Positions 54,137-62,777 of a stretch of DNA of 64,000 bases are shown in pieces. Source of the DNA: JBMOKU01 sp049324315 (lineage in GTDB: Bacteria; Bacillota; Clostridia; Peptostreptococcales; Thermotaleaceae). The stretch covers positions 1-64,000 of the forward strand of contig JBMOKU010000030.1 in NCBI GenBank assembly GCA_049324315.1, in the 5' to 3' direction. Position numbers and translations under genes: made by a program. Numbering within the stretch: position 1 is the stretch's first letter; the number at the start of each line of letters is the position of its first letter. The notes beneath the pieces were generated by a model. That model had not been told where the DNA came from, ran no database searches, and saw only the letters and a program-made list of their open reading frames with translations.

Positions 54137-54160
54137 AAAAATGGAGTTAACTCCATTTTT
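54137..54160. other. Perfect 24-bp palindrome with A and T tails
   Basis: AAAAATGGAGTT and its exact complement AACTCCATTTTT. It lies upstream of the hutH promoter; it could be a terminator or an operator. Confidence 0.5.
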
Positions 54161-54177
54161 ATGATGAAAACTGTTAG

Positions 54178-54215
54178 AAATAGCACATTGTCGATGTGCT
54201 ATTTTCATTTTTTTG
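54178..54215 (+). terminator. Orphan terminator-like hairpin
   Basis: AAATAGCACAT (54178-54188) pairs with ATGTGCTATTT (54194-54204), followed by TCATTTTTTT. No annotated gene ends just upstream on the plus strand. Confidence 0.6.
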
Positions 54216-54349
54216 CATGAAAAATTTACATTCATCATGCTTCGTATAAAGCATAAGATATTAGCTTACATTATAAATATAAGGTAGAAATATTTCTAAT
54301 GGCAAATCGCGTAGAATAAAGTTCAATTCTTATAAACGAGGTGATAAAA

Positions 54350-55492
54350 TTGTCAAAAAGAATGAAAGTAAATCTCGCAATTCTCTTAGTCGCAGCAATT
54401 ACTTGTAGTTTTGCATCCTTTTCAGATGAAATCATAAAAACATTGAAGCTAAGTGTCTACAAAGAAGATGTCCATCTTGTTTTAGATGCTTTAAACGAAA
54501 AGGTGCTGCCAAAGCATTTCCGAAAAATATCTGATACTCTCATCATCAAAGACAATTTGCCGTTAAACCAGACAGGCCTGCGTACTTTAGATATTTCCGG
54601 CAGCCATCAGTTTTCCGAAGAGGGCCTTAAGCTTATTAAAGAATCTATAGGAAAAAACATACCAATAACGGTCGTTGATTTAAGACAGGAATCCCATGGC
54701 TTTATTAACGGTACTGCGGTGAGTTGGGCCAACGAAAAAAATGATGCAAATATAGGTCTGACGAAACAACAAGTTTTACGTGATGAAACGAAAAAGCTGA
54801 AGAGCATTCCTTTGAATAAGCCTATCAGCTTTTATAATCATCCGAAAGTAAAAATAACACCAACCAAGGTTCAAAACGAAAAAGAAGTGGCTGAAGCTCA
54901 GTCCATGTCATATGTTCGAATTCCGGTTACAGATGGTAAACTGCCCACCGATGATATGGTTGATTTTTTTGTGAAATTTGTACGGTCACAGCCTCAAAAT
55001 ACCTGGCTGCATTTTCACTGTAGAGAAGGTATCGGAAGAACGACTACCTTCATGATTATGTATGATATGATGAAAAATGCTAAGACAGTCCCTGCCGATG
55101 ACATTATAAAGAGACAGGTATTATTGGCAGATCTGACCCCACATAGTGTGGAAAGTTTCTATTCTGAAAAAAGAATACATTTTTTAAAAAGCTTTTATAA
55201 ATATTGTGCAGAAAACAAAGATGGTTTCAAAACCAAGTGGTCTCAATGGAACGAGACGGATTCTCTTGGTTATATTAAAAACACGAAGAAGCCCACCCAC
55301 CTTTATGTCATATCTCAGGATCATATGACTTCTTACGAAAGGACAATGGTGGCTACCCTCCAAGGTTTGACTGCTAATTATTCTGAGTCGCAGATTTATA
55401 CATTGAGTTCATCACATCCGGATTATGAGATATGGCTTAAAGATTTAAAAGATAATTATGGCGTTAGCTATGAAATCGTAACTGATCTGTGA
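54350..55492 (+). CDS. Secreted PTP-like inositol phosphatase (phytase) domain, 5' part of an interrupted gene
   Basis: 380 residues before a TGA. A signal peptide (residues 5-23) is followed by a cysteine-phosphatase domain of the PTP-like phytase family: P-loop HFHCREGIGRTT with Cys224 and Arg230, and general acid Asp195 in VTDGKLPTDD; FMIMYDMMKN is also typical of Selenomonas-type phytases. These remove phosphates from myo-inositol phosphates. From about residue 310 the sequence (KPTHLYVISQDHM...NYGVSYEIVTDL) fits the N-terminal region of GxGYxYP proteins and continues in frame beyond the stop. Start TTG at 54350 with GAGGTG 6 nt upstream. Confidence 0.85.
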   Translation: MSKRMKVNLAILLVAAITCSFASFSDEIIKTLKLSVYKEDVHLVLDALNEKVLPKHFRKISDTLIIKDNLPLNQTGLRTLDISGSHQFSEEGLKLIKESIGKNIPITVVDLRQESHGFINGTAVSWANEKNDANIGLTKQQVLRDETKKLKSIPLNKPISFYNHPKVKITPTKVQNEKEVAEAQSMSYVRIPVTDGKLPTDDMVDFFVKFVRSQPQNTWLHFHCREGIGRTTTFMIMYDMMKNAKTVPADDIIKRQVLLADLTPHSVESFYSEKRIHFLKSFYKYCAENKDGFKTKWSQWNETDSLGYIKNTKKPTHLYVISQDHMTSYERTMVATLQGLTANYSESQIYTLSSSHPDYEIWLKDLKDNYGVSYEIVTDL

Positions 55493-55585
55493 AAGCTATT
55501 AGCTATTTACAAGGATTATGTAGATGGATATGTCCTTTATAATCATACCTCTCCACAAAATCCTTCCATAAATAATGCCTGCACT

Positions 55586-56776
55586 TTGGCATCTGTCAAA
55601 CGCGGTATCGCCATTGAAGAGTCCATGGAGTCCAAAGTAAAATCTCTCGGCATAACAAAGATGCTGGGAGATTGCAGAAATACGGATAAGTACTGGGCTT
55701 ACAATAACTTATGGCATGCAGGATTAAATCATTCCATTGTTATCGAGCTATCTCCCGCTAAGGATACGGCCCTGCGTGATTATGCAATCATGACAAAATC
55801 TTTAATATTCTATGAAGACAGCACCGATGATGTAACCCTTAGAAATAAAGTGTTTGGATCCATGGATCGCGACTCCATATGTCTCGGATGGGGTCCGGAT
55901 GAATATATAAATGTACGCACAGCCTCAAAGCATGGTGTCAGTGTTGTTGCAGCCGACTGGTCCTATAATTTAACGGTACTCAGTGCCTTTCCCTCACTGC
56001 CCATTGCTCAAAAGACTTGTGTGGAGTCGCCTGCAGAAGAAAATGTACATTATGTAACCTTTATCATGTCCGATGGTGACAACCAGCAGTGGTATCTGGG
56101 AAGCAATTATGGTTCAACCAAGTGGTACGGATCTCCACATAGAGGTGATTTTAATATGGGATGGACCATAAGTCCATCCATGTATTATTTGACTCCCACT
56201 GTTTTTAACTTGTATTATAAAAACGCTGCTCAAGGAAAATATCGTGATTATTTTTTGGTTGCACCTTCCGGAAATGGTTATATGTACCCCAGTAAATTTA
56301 GTAAAAGTGCCATAGACATAAACATAAAAAAACTAAATGCATATATGGGAGAAGTTGACGAAAAATACGTAGCGATCATGGATGATTGGGCCCTTTTCGA
56401 TATGAATCTCTGGGCAAAATATACCGCTCAACCTAATATTGAAGGTCTATTCTATCTTAACTTCCATAGGCAGGACGACTATCATGGACAAATGGTATGG
56501 TCAAATCACAAGCCCATCGTATCCTGTAGAGATTTACTCTGGTCCGGTCTCGAAGAAGAGGATGATTTAGTAAATAAAATCAATGACCGCATTCGCGCAG
56601 GACAAATAAAGACCAACGAACCCACTGCATATACCTTTGTTTATGTCCACGCATGGAGCAAAGATATGGGTAGTGTCGGAAATGTTACAACTCGACTAAA
56701 AGAAAATCCTAAAGTAAGGGTTGTCACGCCCGAAGCATTTATGACACTGATAAAGAGGAATATTCCATCCGAATAG
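55586..56776 (+). CDS. GxGYxYP-domain protein, 3' part of the interrupted gene
   Basis: 396 residues from a TTG codon without a ribosome binding site, so independent translation is doubtful. The family motif GxGYxYP is intact in PSGNGYMYPSKF; other conserved parts are KSLGITKMLGDCR, FIMSDGDNQQWYLGS and MDDWALFD. GxGYxYP proteins are putative glycoside hydrolases with unproven substrates. The association with a phytase domain suggests action on phosphorylated or inositol-linked glycans, which is speculation. Confidence 0.65.
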   Translation: MASVKRGIAIEESMESKVKSLGITKMLGDCRNTDKYWAYNNLWHAGLNHSIVIELSPAKDTALRDYAIMTKSLIFYEDSTDDVTLRNKVFGSMDRDSICLGWGPDEYINVRTASKHGVSVVAADWSYNLTVLSAFPSLPIAQKTCVESPAEENVHYVTFIMSDGDNQQWYLGSNYGSTKWYGSPHRGDFNMGWTISPSMYYLTPTVFNLYYKNAAQGKYRDYFLVAPSGNGYMYPSKFSKSAIDINIKKLNAYMGEVDEKYVAIMDDWALFDMNLWAKYTAQPNIEGLFYLNFHRQDDYHGQMVWSNHKPIVSCRDLLWSGLEEEDDLVNKINDRIRAGQIKTNEPTAYTFVYVHAWSKDMGSVGNVTTRLKENPKVRVVTPEAFMTLIKRNIPSE

Positions 56777-56869
56777 ATTTGATTAGAAAAATAATTTCTA
56801 CATTTGTCCTAATATAGACCTTCTTTAATTTCAAGACAATGTGCTTTTTTAACTCTTTATTACACAGTA

Positions 56870-56911
56870 TAAAAGCCGATGATCCTCTGTACAAGATCAT
56901 AGGCTCTTTTA
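56870..56911 (+). terminator. Terminator of the phytase-GxGYxYP gene
   Basis: AAAAGCC-GATGATC pairs with GATCAT-GGCTCTTTT around a 10-nt loop, about 95 nt after the stop. Confidence 0.7.
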
Positions 56912-57001
56912 ATTTGTGGTACGGTTCACTATATCGTCTTGACTAAGGTTTTCATTAAGAAAAATCCGTCATCATAACGCTGGCCCTACCGCATATGCGG
57001 C

Positions 57002-57847
57002 TTACCACAGCTCTGCTCTCAAGGATTTGGGCTGGTTGCCATTCATATCCGTAAATCCATAGCGTTCTGCTACTTCTGCAGTGATTAATATCTTTCCCGT
57101 ATCCATGATAGCATTTTCATCCTTTGCTAAAGCAGCTACACATCTTCCTACGAATTGAGGTGATTCCATTTTACTGAGGTCAACGGTGCTATCATATTTG
57201 GCATATTCAATCATTCCTTCGGTACTTATCTGTCCAGGGTATAGCGAAAACACGGATACCCCATAGCCTTTAAGCTCATGGGCAGTATCCGCCGATAACC
57301 GATCAACGGCTGCCTTGCATACACCATAGGCAACATTATTGAAATACCGCCTGCCACCATAGAATGATATATTTACGATCAAACCACTCTTTTGCTTCGT
57401 CATCATTTCAGCTGCAAATTTACTGGCAACATAGTTTGAACGCAAGCCTACCGTGTAATGATCATCCCATAATGAAACCGGCTGCTGCCAAAAGGGTGTA
57501 TTAAAAAAATATTCTTTCATTGCATGGGCACTTCCTCCCCAGGCGTTGTTTACCAATATGTCTAACCTGCCCTGTTCTTCAGCAACTCGTTCAAACAATC
57601 GTTCTACTTCCTCATCATTGGAATGATCACACTTATGCGGAATTCCAACGCCTCCAAGTCTTGTGACTTCTTCTGCCGTTTTATATATGCTAGTCTCTTT
57701 TAGAAAATCCGGCAAATGCTTACCATCTTTAGTACGTCCAGTTATATAAACAGTAGCACCGGATTCCGCAAGTCCCAGTGCAATTCCTTTTCCAACACCT
57801 CTACTTCCACCAGTGACAATAGCAATCTTACCCTTAAGGCTATTCAT
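57002..57847 (-). CDS. Short-chain dehydrogenase/reductase
   Basis: A 281-residue classical-type SDR. Cofactor loop TGGSRGVGKGIALGL (residues 11-25), NNAWGG, and the active-site Tyr and Lys in YGVCKAAVDR. NAD(P)H-dependent; substrate unknown. The C-terminal part is longer than usual. The ATG at 57847 has AAAGGAGAG 7 nt upstream; the in-frame start at 57865 overlaps that site. The preceding terminator-like hairpin ends only about 25 nt before the start, so its expression depends on that element. Confidence 0.92.
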   Translation of the reverse strand: MNSLKGKIAIVTGGSRGVGKGIALGLAESGATVYITGRTKDGKHLPDFLKETSIYKTAEEVTRLGGVGIPHKCDHSNDEEVERLFERVAEEQGRLDILVNNAWGGSAHAMKEYFFNTPFWQQPVSLWDDHYTVGLRSNYVASKFAAEMMTKQKSGLIVNISFYGGRRYFNNVAYGVCKAAVDRLSADTAHELKGYGVSVFSLYPGQISTEGMIEYAKYDSTVDLSKMESPQFVGRCVAALAKDENAIMDTGKILITAEVAERYGFTDMNGNQPKSLRAELW

Positions 57848-57867
57848 TACAATCTCTCCTTTCAAAA

Positions 57868-57915
57868 AAAACTAGTATAGATATTGATGGAGTTTTCCTT
57901 CAATATCTATACTAG
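57868..57915 (-). promoter_or_regulatory. Inverted repeat: terminator of araC-type gene and/or SDR promoter
   Basis: CTAGTATAGATATTG (minus strand 57915-57901) pairs with CAATATCTATACTAG (57886-57872), 15 bp, followed by TTTTTTTT. On the same strand TTGAAG and TATACT lie 18 nt apart, with the -10 box inside the distal arm, directly upstream of the SDR ribosome binding site. Confidence 0.65.
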
Positions 57916-57952
57916 CTCTTTTCTCCAGCAGTTTCATGACATTTCTTGCTGT

Positions 57953-58819
57953 CTACAAGGGCTTCTTTATGGGTACAAGAATCTGAACCTCACTGGTTTC
58001 TAAATAATCTTCCTCAAATAAATTCAACATACCCACGCCATTGGGATTAAGTTCAACCTCTTTTACCATAATCCATCTGTACAGGTCATCAATAAAGGTT
58101 TCTCTGATGTCAAACATATCTCCACCATATATAAACCTCGCATACCACCCTTGGGGAACAATGCGTGTTTTGAAACTTGTTTCTTGGCCTGTTGCTTTAC
58201 CCTTCATACCGTAAAACACTGTATATTCACCATTATCCTTCTCATGGCAGTTCACGACGGTATATAACCTTTCATGATCGAGCCAACTGGATTTTTGGCT
58301 TGCTTCTAAAAACTCCGCTACGGTGGATTGCATCAATGGTTTAAACTGTTCGCTGTTCACATCGACTTCTATATAGATGCCTTCTAGGTGTAATTCATTC
58401 AAATAGATATCTGTTCCACTCAATGTGAGCATCCCTTTGTAATTGATGATATCACGCTCCACAACACTGGCCTTTTCCACCATATGGACATCCAGCTTTT
58501 CACGCCTACATACGGAGGGCGGAACGCCAAACTGTTTTTTAAACGCTCGGCTAAAGACTTCAGGAGATTCAAAGCCAAAATCATAGGCTGCATCTATAAC
58601 CGATATGCTTGTTTCCGTTAAGCATCTCAGTGCTTGGGTTAGCTTTCTTCCCAATGTATACTGTTTTAATGTCATGCCCGATACAGTTTTAAACATCCTG
58701 TTAAAATGGAATTTAGATACACAGAAATGCGCTGCTATATCTTCCAACGATATCTTTTCGTGAATATTGTCTTCAATATAATCAATGGTTTCGTTGATCA
58801 GATGAACGTAAAGGTTCAT
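57953..58819 (-). CDS. AraC family regulator with GyrI-like effector domain
   Basis: 288 residues. Residues 1-105 are an AraC two-helix-turn-helix domain (ISLEDIAAHFCVSKFHFNRMFK, SVIDAAYDFGFESPEVFSRAFKKQFG), and residues 125-285 a GyrI-like small-molecule-binding domain ending EVQILVPIKKPL. The Rob/SoxS-like class with GyrI domain often senses drugs or metabolites. AGGGGG lies 7 nt before the ATG. The SDR gene downstream is the most likely target. Confidence 0.92.
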   Translation of the reverse strand: MNLYVHLINETIDYIEDNIHEKISLEDIAAHFCVSKFHFNRMFKTVSGMTLKQYTLGRKLTQALRCLTETSISVIDAAYDFGFESPEVFSRAFKKQFGVPPSVCRREKLDVHMVEKASVVERDIINYKGMLTLSGTDIYLNELHLEGIYIEVDVNSEQFKPLMQSTVAEFLEASQKSSWLDHERLYTVVNCHEKDNGEYTVFYGMKGKATGQETSFKTRIVPQGWYARFIYGGDMFDIRETFIDDLYRWIMVKEVELNPNGVGMLNLFEEDYLETSEVQILVPIKKPL

Positions 58820-58965
58820 CCTTTTCCCCCTTTCATCCTATCTAAGAACCTGTTTCCAGTACTGGCTTGCCATAGGCCTTGTCCACAGGTACTGTTTAAG
58901 CTTTATATTCCGTTCGTTTCTTAGCAAGGATTTCGTCTCAAATATTGAAACTATCCCTTATAAGC

Positions 58966-59127
58966 TTACTTTTTAACTAGTTTCAACATCAATTCACTAC
59001 ACTGTTCTTTTGTTGCCAGATTAACATGTTCCATTTCTATCTCTTCTCCAGGTGAAAATCCGCTCCAATACGCAGGGACTTGATATGCGAATCCACATAT
59101 TGGGCACTTATAAAATATCATTTCCAT
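58966..59127 (-). CDS. Small CxxC protein, 53 residues
   Basis: Not assigned to a family. A single CPIC pair at the start (KCPICGFAYQVPAYW) resembles one half of a rubredoxin-like or zinc-ribbon knuckle; a homodimer could bind a metal. The rest is acidic (GEEIEMEHVNL). The ATG at 59127 has AGGAGG 8 nt upstream, which is strong support for translation. Monocistronic. Confidence 0.65.
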   Translation of the reverse strand: MEMIFYKCPICGFAYQVPAYWSGFSPGEEIEMEHVNLATKEQCSELMLKLVKK

Positions 59128-59266
59128 ATATTTTTCCTCCTGTTCCATAATATAGCCTTACACAGTTGAAACTCCATCTTTCTTTTTATAAAAGCACATA
59201 CACAACTCCCTTCTTCTTCAGAAGCACAGGGACGGGATTGCAGCTTCCGAATATCCGGTTTGATTG

Positions 59267-60196
59267 TTACTTATAAACATCTAATAAATCCTTAATCCGC
59301 CGAATAATCTCCCCTCGAACATTTTCAGGCTCTAAGCATTCACATTTATTGCCAAAGCTAAGCAAAAGGTTGTATCCCAACTCATCTTCTACAAATGGAA
59401 AGTTGACGATTAATTTATTATTTCCATATGGTTCAACGTTTTCTTCTCCACAAAATTCTACCATCCGCTCTCCCAGGGACTCATCAACCAACAGCTTGAT
59501 TGTAATAATCCTCTTCTCTATCCAATCCGATCCATCTAATGGCTTGGGATTAAATTCCCTCGGAATAAATGTTTCGTCTAGGATTTCAAGTGCCGAAATA
59601 CGAGATAGTTTAAAAATACGAAAATCTTGCTTGGAAGTACAGTAGCCTCGTAAATACCAATTTGAAGTTTTTAAAACAAGTTGATACGGCTCAACTGTTC
59701 GATGGCTTTTTTTGTTACTACGGTCAGAATACTTAAAAGATAGATATTTACCCTCATTTAGCGCTTTTTTAATCCTTTCAAGGTTGGGCTGCAAGTTCTT
59801 GTTGCCCGCCCACGGGGTAAGGTCGACCGTAATCTGGCTTGATTTTAATTCAATATCCCGAAATTGTTCCGTTGGAATTAAACCCTTTACTTTTGCAAGC
59901 GTATTAACAATTTCTTCGCTTGATAAGGTTGAGGAGATACTTCCAAGCCCTATTAGGAGCGTTGTGATATCCGAAGTCGTAAAAAGCTTTTTGTCTATTT
60001 TATACTCCTCCATAATGCCAATACCGCCATTGACTCCAGGATAAGCAATAATAGGAATACCCGCCAAGCTTAATGTTTCTATATCTCTATATATGGTTCG
60101 AGGTGTTACTTCAAACATTTCAGCAAGCTTCGTTGCACTAATTTTTTTACGTTCAAGCAGCACCATAATAATGGAGATTAATCGATCTATTTTCAA
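59267..60196 (-). CDS. WYL-domain transcriptional regulator (YafY/DeoR type)
   Basis: 309 residues. The N-terminal helix-turn-helix (KIDRLISIIMVLLERKKISA, PRTIYRDIETLSLAGIPI) is followed by a WYL ligand-binding domain with TSNWYLRGYC (about residue 195). The start chosen is TTG at 60196, giving the family-typical MKIDRL beginning with AAAGG 9 nt upstream; the ATG-ATG pair at 60205/60202 overlaps or abuts the site. Divergent from a PPOX-family gene, with an inverted repeat in the shared promoter region, suggesting control of both. Confidence 0.9.
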   Translation of the reverse strand: MKIDRLISIIMVLLERKKISATKLAEMFEVTPRTIYRDIETLSLAGIPIIAYPGVNGGIGIMEEYKIDKKLFTTSDITTLLIGLGSISSTLSSEEIVNTLAKVKGLIPTEQFRDIELKSSQITVDLTPWAGNKNLQPNLERIKKALNEGKYLSFKYSDRSNKKSHRTVEPYQLVLKTSNWYLRGYCTSKQDFRIFKLSRISALEILDETFIPREFNPKPLDGSDWIEKRIITIKLLVDESLGERMVEFCGEENVEPYGNNKLIVNFPFVEDELGYNLLLSFGNKCECLEPENVRGEIIRRIKDLLDVYK

Positions 60197-60230
60197 CGGC
60201 ATCATCCTTTGACAGTATTTAATTCATTTT

Positions 60231-60259
60231 ATCATATAACCATGACATACTGTTGTCAA
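60231..60259 (-). promoter_or_regulatory. WYL regulator promoter with inverted-repeat operator
   Basis: Minus strand TTGACA (60259-60254), 17-nt spacer, TATGAT (60236-60231). TGACA-6 nt-TGTCA (60243-60258) overlaps the -35 box. On the plus strand TGCTAGAAT (60268-60276) could be an extended -10 for the divergent PPOX gene. Confidence 0.7.
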
Positions 60260-60339
60260 GGTTCTGTGCTAGAATAGAACTGTATTTAGAAAGGGCCTTG
60301 AACAGCTGTTTAAAATCATTTATGAGGAGGAGAATGAAA

Positions 60340-60762
60340 ATGGAATTTTTAGAAGCATTTAATAGGATGATGGAAAATACGAAGGATATGGCTTTAGCAA
60401 CTTCCGTGAACGATGTTCCAAATGTTAGGATTGTAAGCTTTTATTATGATCCCCAAAAGAAAGGTGTTATCTATTTTTCAACAATTAAAATGAATCCTAA
60501 GGCAGTAGAATTTTCACAAAATAATAAGGTAGCATTTACAACGGTACCAGTTGGAACGATTGAACATACGCGAGTTACTAATGCCACAGTTCAAAAAAGT
60601 GATCTAACAATATCTGACGTAAAAGATGCGTTTATTGAAAAATATCCCGGTTATGAAATGATCATAGCACAGGCTGGAGATATGTTAGACCTTTATGAGA
60701 TTCATTTTAAAGAAGCAGCTATAACATTGGACTTTCATAAACAGGGTAAGATAACTTTATAA
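60340..60762 (+). CDS. Pyridoxamine 5'-phosphate oxidase family flavoprotein
   Basis: 140 residues, split beta-barrel of the PPOX/FMN-binding type. MALATSVNDVPNVRIVSFYYD and GVIYFSTIKMNPKAVEF form the flavin-binding strands. It is shorter than true PdxH and more likely an FMN or F420-type reductase or binding protein; function unknown. ATG 60340 has AGGAGG 9 nt upstream; an ATG at 60334 has only 3 nt spacing. Regulated by the divergent WYL protein (inference). Confidence 0.85.
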   Translation: MEFLEAFNRMMENTKDMALATSVNDVPNVRIVSFYYDPQKKGVIYFSTIKMNPKAVEFSQNNKVAFTTVPVGTIEHTRVTNATVQKSDLTISDVKDAFIEKYPGYEMIIAQAGDMLDLYEIHFKEAAITLDFHKQGKITL

Positions 60763-61145
60763 TACTGTTTTGATAAAAAACGAGTCTTTAAAGAATTAAG
60801 TTATCATTACCTTCCGTTATAGGAATACCAAAAATAGACGTTTTGGGACTAAAAGAGTATATACTTTTTTAGTCCCTATTTTATTATCTTACAAATCTAA
60901 AGCTATCTCTCAAAACGATGAAACATTTGAGCACCATAACCTCAAATAAAACCCTCTTAGGTATTACCGCAGAAAGCATGCTATTCCTCATATTTCAATT
61001 TCTTTATTGCTATTATTCGTACTTTTATTATGATAGTAATCCGTTAGGGGTAAACTATGCCTTGCATATCGATCATAATAAAATGAAATAATAATGTGTA
61101 AATGTGAAAAATTTGGTCTTACGAATGTTGGGAGAACGGATAGCA
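60763..61145. other. Intergenic region before the germination operon
   Basis: Contains a terminator: GGGACTAAAA (60846-60855) pairs with TTTTAGTCCC, followed by TATTTTATT. The rest is AT-rich with no gene; the promoter of the ger operon must lie here, but I could not pick a sigma-G site with confidence. Confidence 0.6.
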
Positions 61146-62777
61146 ATGCTTAGAGATATATTTAAAAAACTAAAAAAATTGACAGATCGGGAACATTCTT
61201 ATAAGACAAGTGACCCTTTGGTAGAAAACATCTCTCTTTCCACCAATTTGACACAAAACATAGAACAATTCAAAAAAATTTTTGAAAACTGCAGTGATGT
61301 GGTATTTCGGGAATATACAATCAGTGGCAGTAAACCGATCAAGGCAGCAATCATTTACTTGGATGGATTAGTTAGTGCCAGCTTGATATCTGGTGGTGTA
61401 TTGAGCCCATTGATGGTAGACGGCCAATGGGTTAATGAGGACGAGAAGGCAAATACACGCAATGCCTATAAAACTGTCAGGGATAAGCTGTTAACCATGG
61501 GAGAGATCATCGAGACGAATCAAGTTAACGAGTTGGCAGACCACATTATGACCGGAACTACTGCCCTGCTTTTAGATGGTTCTTCAAAAGCTTTAATCCT
61601 CAATGCTAAGAGTTGGGCATCCCGGGCAGTGGAAGAGCCACAAACAGAAGCCGTGGTCCGAGGACCTCGGGATGGATTTACGGAGAATATCTGGGTGAAT
61701 ATTGCCCATATCCGCCGGCGCATTAGGACATCCCGGCTGAAATCAGAAGTCATGAAAATCGGTGCGCTAACAAAAACCGATGTATTCATTCTGTACATCA
61801 AAGATATTGTAGATGACAAGGTGGTGGACGAAGTCAGAACAAGGCTTTCGCGGATTCATACCGATTCTATCCTGGAAAGCGGCTATATCGAGGAATTCAT
61901 TGAGGACGAGCCTTTCACGCCCTTTGCTCAGATGAACGTTACCGAGCGGCCGGATAAAGTAGCTGCCGGTTTGCTGGAAGGACAGGTAGCCATCATGGTG
62001 GATAACACACCCTTTGCCTTAATGGTCCCTTATACATTCCCCCAGTTTCTTGATTCTCCTGAGGATCACTATAACCGTTATCCCTGGGCTACCTTTGTCC
62101 GTTTATTGCGGATTGTGGCATTAATCATTGCCATGCTTGGACCTGCAGTATATGTTGCCATTACTTCCTTCCATCAGGAGATGATTCCCACATCCCTATT
62201 AATCTCTATTGCCAGTTCTAGAGAAGGCATTCCATTCCCAGCCTTTGTGGAAGCCGTTCTCATGGAGGCCACCTTTGAGATTCTGCGGGAGGCTGGGGTT
62301 CGCTTGCCTCGCCCGGTAGGTCCGGCTATAAGCTTCGTCGGGGCCTTAGTCATCGGTGAGGCTGCGGTAACGGCTAAACTGATATCGCCAATTATGGTCA
62401 TTGTCGTAGCACTAACCGCCATTGCTTCTTTTACGATCCCATCCCTAGAGGGTTCTATTGCCGTTCGCCTTATCAGGTTCCCCATCATTTTTCTGGCAGG
62501 TGCCTTGGGGCTGTTTGGTATCATGGTGGCACTGCTGGCTATCTTAATCCATCTCTGTACCCTTCGTTCCTTTGGGGTACCGTTCCTTTCACCCATAGCT
62601 CCCTTGACTCCCAGGGATCTGAAAGACTCCTTTGTCCGCTTCCCCTGGTGGGCAATGTTTACCAGACCACGTATGACAGGGTCTAAAGATTCTGTGAGAC
62701 AGGACTTTTCCCAAAAACCCCAGGCTCCTCTACCGAGGAAAAATGGGAATAGAAAAGGTGGCGGAGAGGATGCTTGA
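61146..62777 (+). CDS. Spore germination receptor subunit A (GerA family)
   Basis: 543 residues. Cytoplasmic N-terminal half (1-280) and a membrane half with about five helices (280-490). Family features: RPDKVAAGLLEGQVAIMVDNTPFALMVP, NRYPWATFVRLLRI, VEAVLMEATFEILREAGVRLPRPVG. It is the A subunit of a nutrient germinant receptor in the spore inner membrane. The ATG at 61146 has GGGAG 11 nt upstream; the upstream in-frame GTG at 61104 has none. Germinant unknown. Confidence 0.95.
   Translation: MLRDIFKKLKKLTDREHSYKTSDPLVENISLSTNLTQNIEQFKKIFENCSDVVFREYTISGSKPIKAAIIYLDGLVSASLISGGVLSPLMVDGQWVNEDEKANTRNAYKTVRDKLLTMGEIIETNQVNELADHIMTGTTALLLDGSSKALILNAKSWASRAVEEPQTEAVVRGPRDGFTENIWVNIAHIRRRIRTSRLKSEVMKIGALTKTDVFILYIKDIVDDKVVDEVRTRLSRIHTDSILESGYIEEFIEDEPFTPFAQMNVTERPDKVAAGLLEGQVAIMVDNTPFALMVPYTFPQFLDSPEDHYNRYPWATFVRLLRIVALIIAMLGPAVYVAITSFHQEMIPTSLLISIASSREGIPFPAFVEAVLMEATFEILREAGVRLPRPVGPAISFVGALVIGEAAVTAKLISPIMVIVVALTAIASFTIPSLEGSIAVRLIRFPIIFLAGALGLFGIMVALLAILIHLCTLRSFGVPFLSPIAPLTPRDLKDSFVRFPWWAMFTRPRMTGSKDSVRQDFSQKPQAPLPRKNGNRKGGGEDA

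Larger units (their letters stand above)
54011..54349. other. Intergenic region with two hairpins upstream of hutH
   Basis: Holds the hutH promoter (TTGACA 54110-54105 and TATAGT 54085-54080 on the minus strand, 19-nt spacer) and two stem-loops at 54137 and 54178. No gene seen. Confidence 0.55.
54350..56776 (+). pseudogene. Phytase-GxGYxYP fusion gene interrupted by one in-frame TGA
   Basis: The frames of 54350-55492 and 55586-56776 are the same and are separated by a single stop at 55490-55492. Translation through it gives EIVTDL-stop-KLLAIYKDYVDGYVLYN then the downstream protein without gaps, about 808 residues in all. Changing TGA to TGG (Trp) would restore it. The downstream part has no ribosome binding site of its own. 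Other genes here end in TGA (for example the MotB-like gene), so TGA is a normal stop in this genome. Either a recent nonsense mutation, a sequencing error or readthrough. Confidence 0.75.

Noticed and set aside
55490..55492. Selenocysteine insertion at the in-frame TGA
   Set aside because: The following 40 nt fold only into a 4-bp AGCT hairpin, not a SECIS-like stem, the residue is not in the active site, and a Trp codon by one substitution is simpler.
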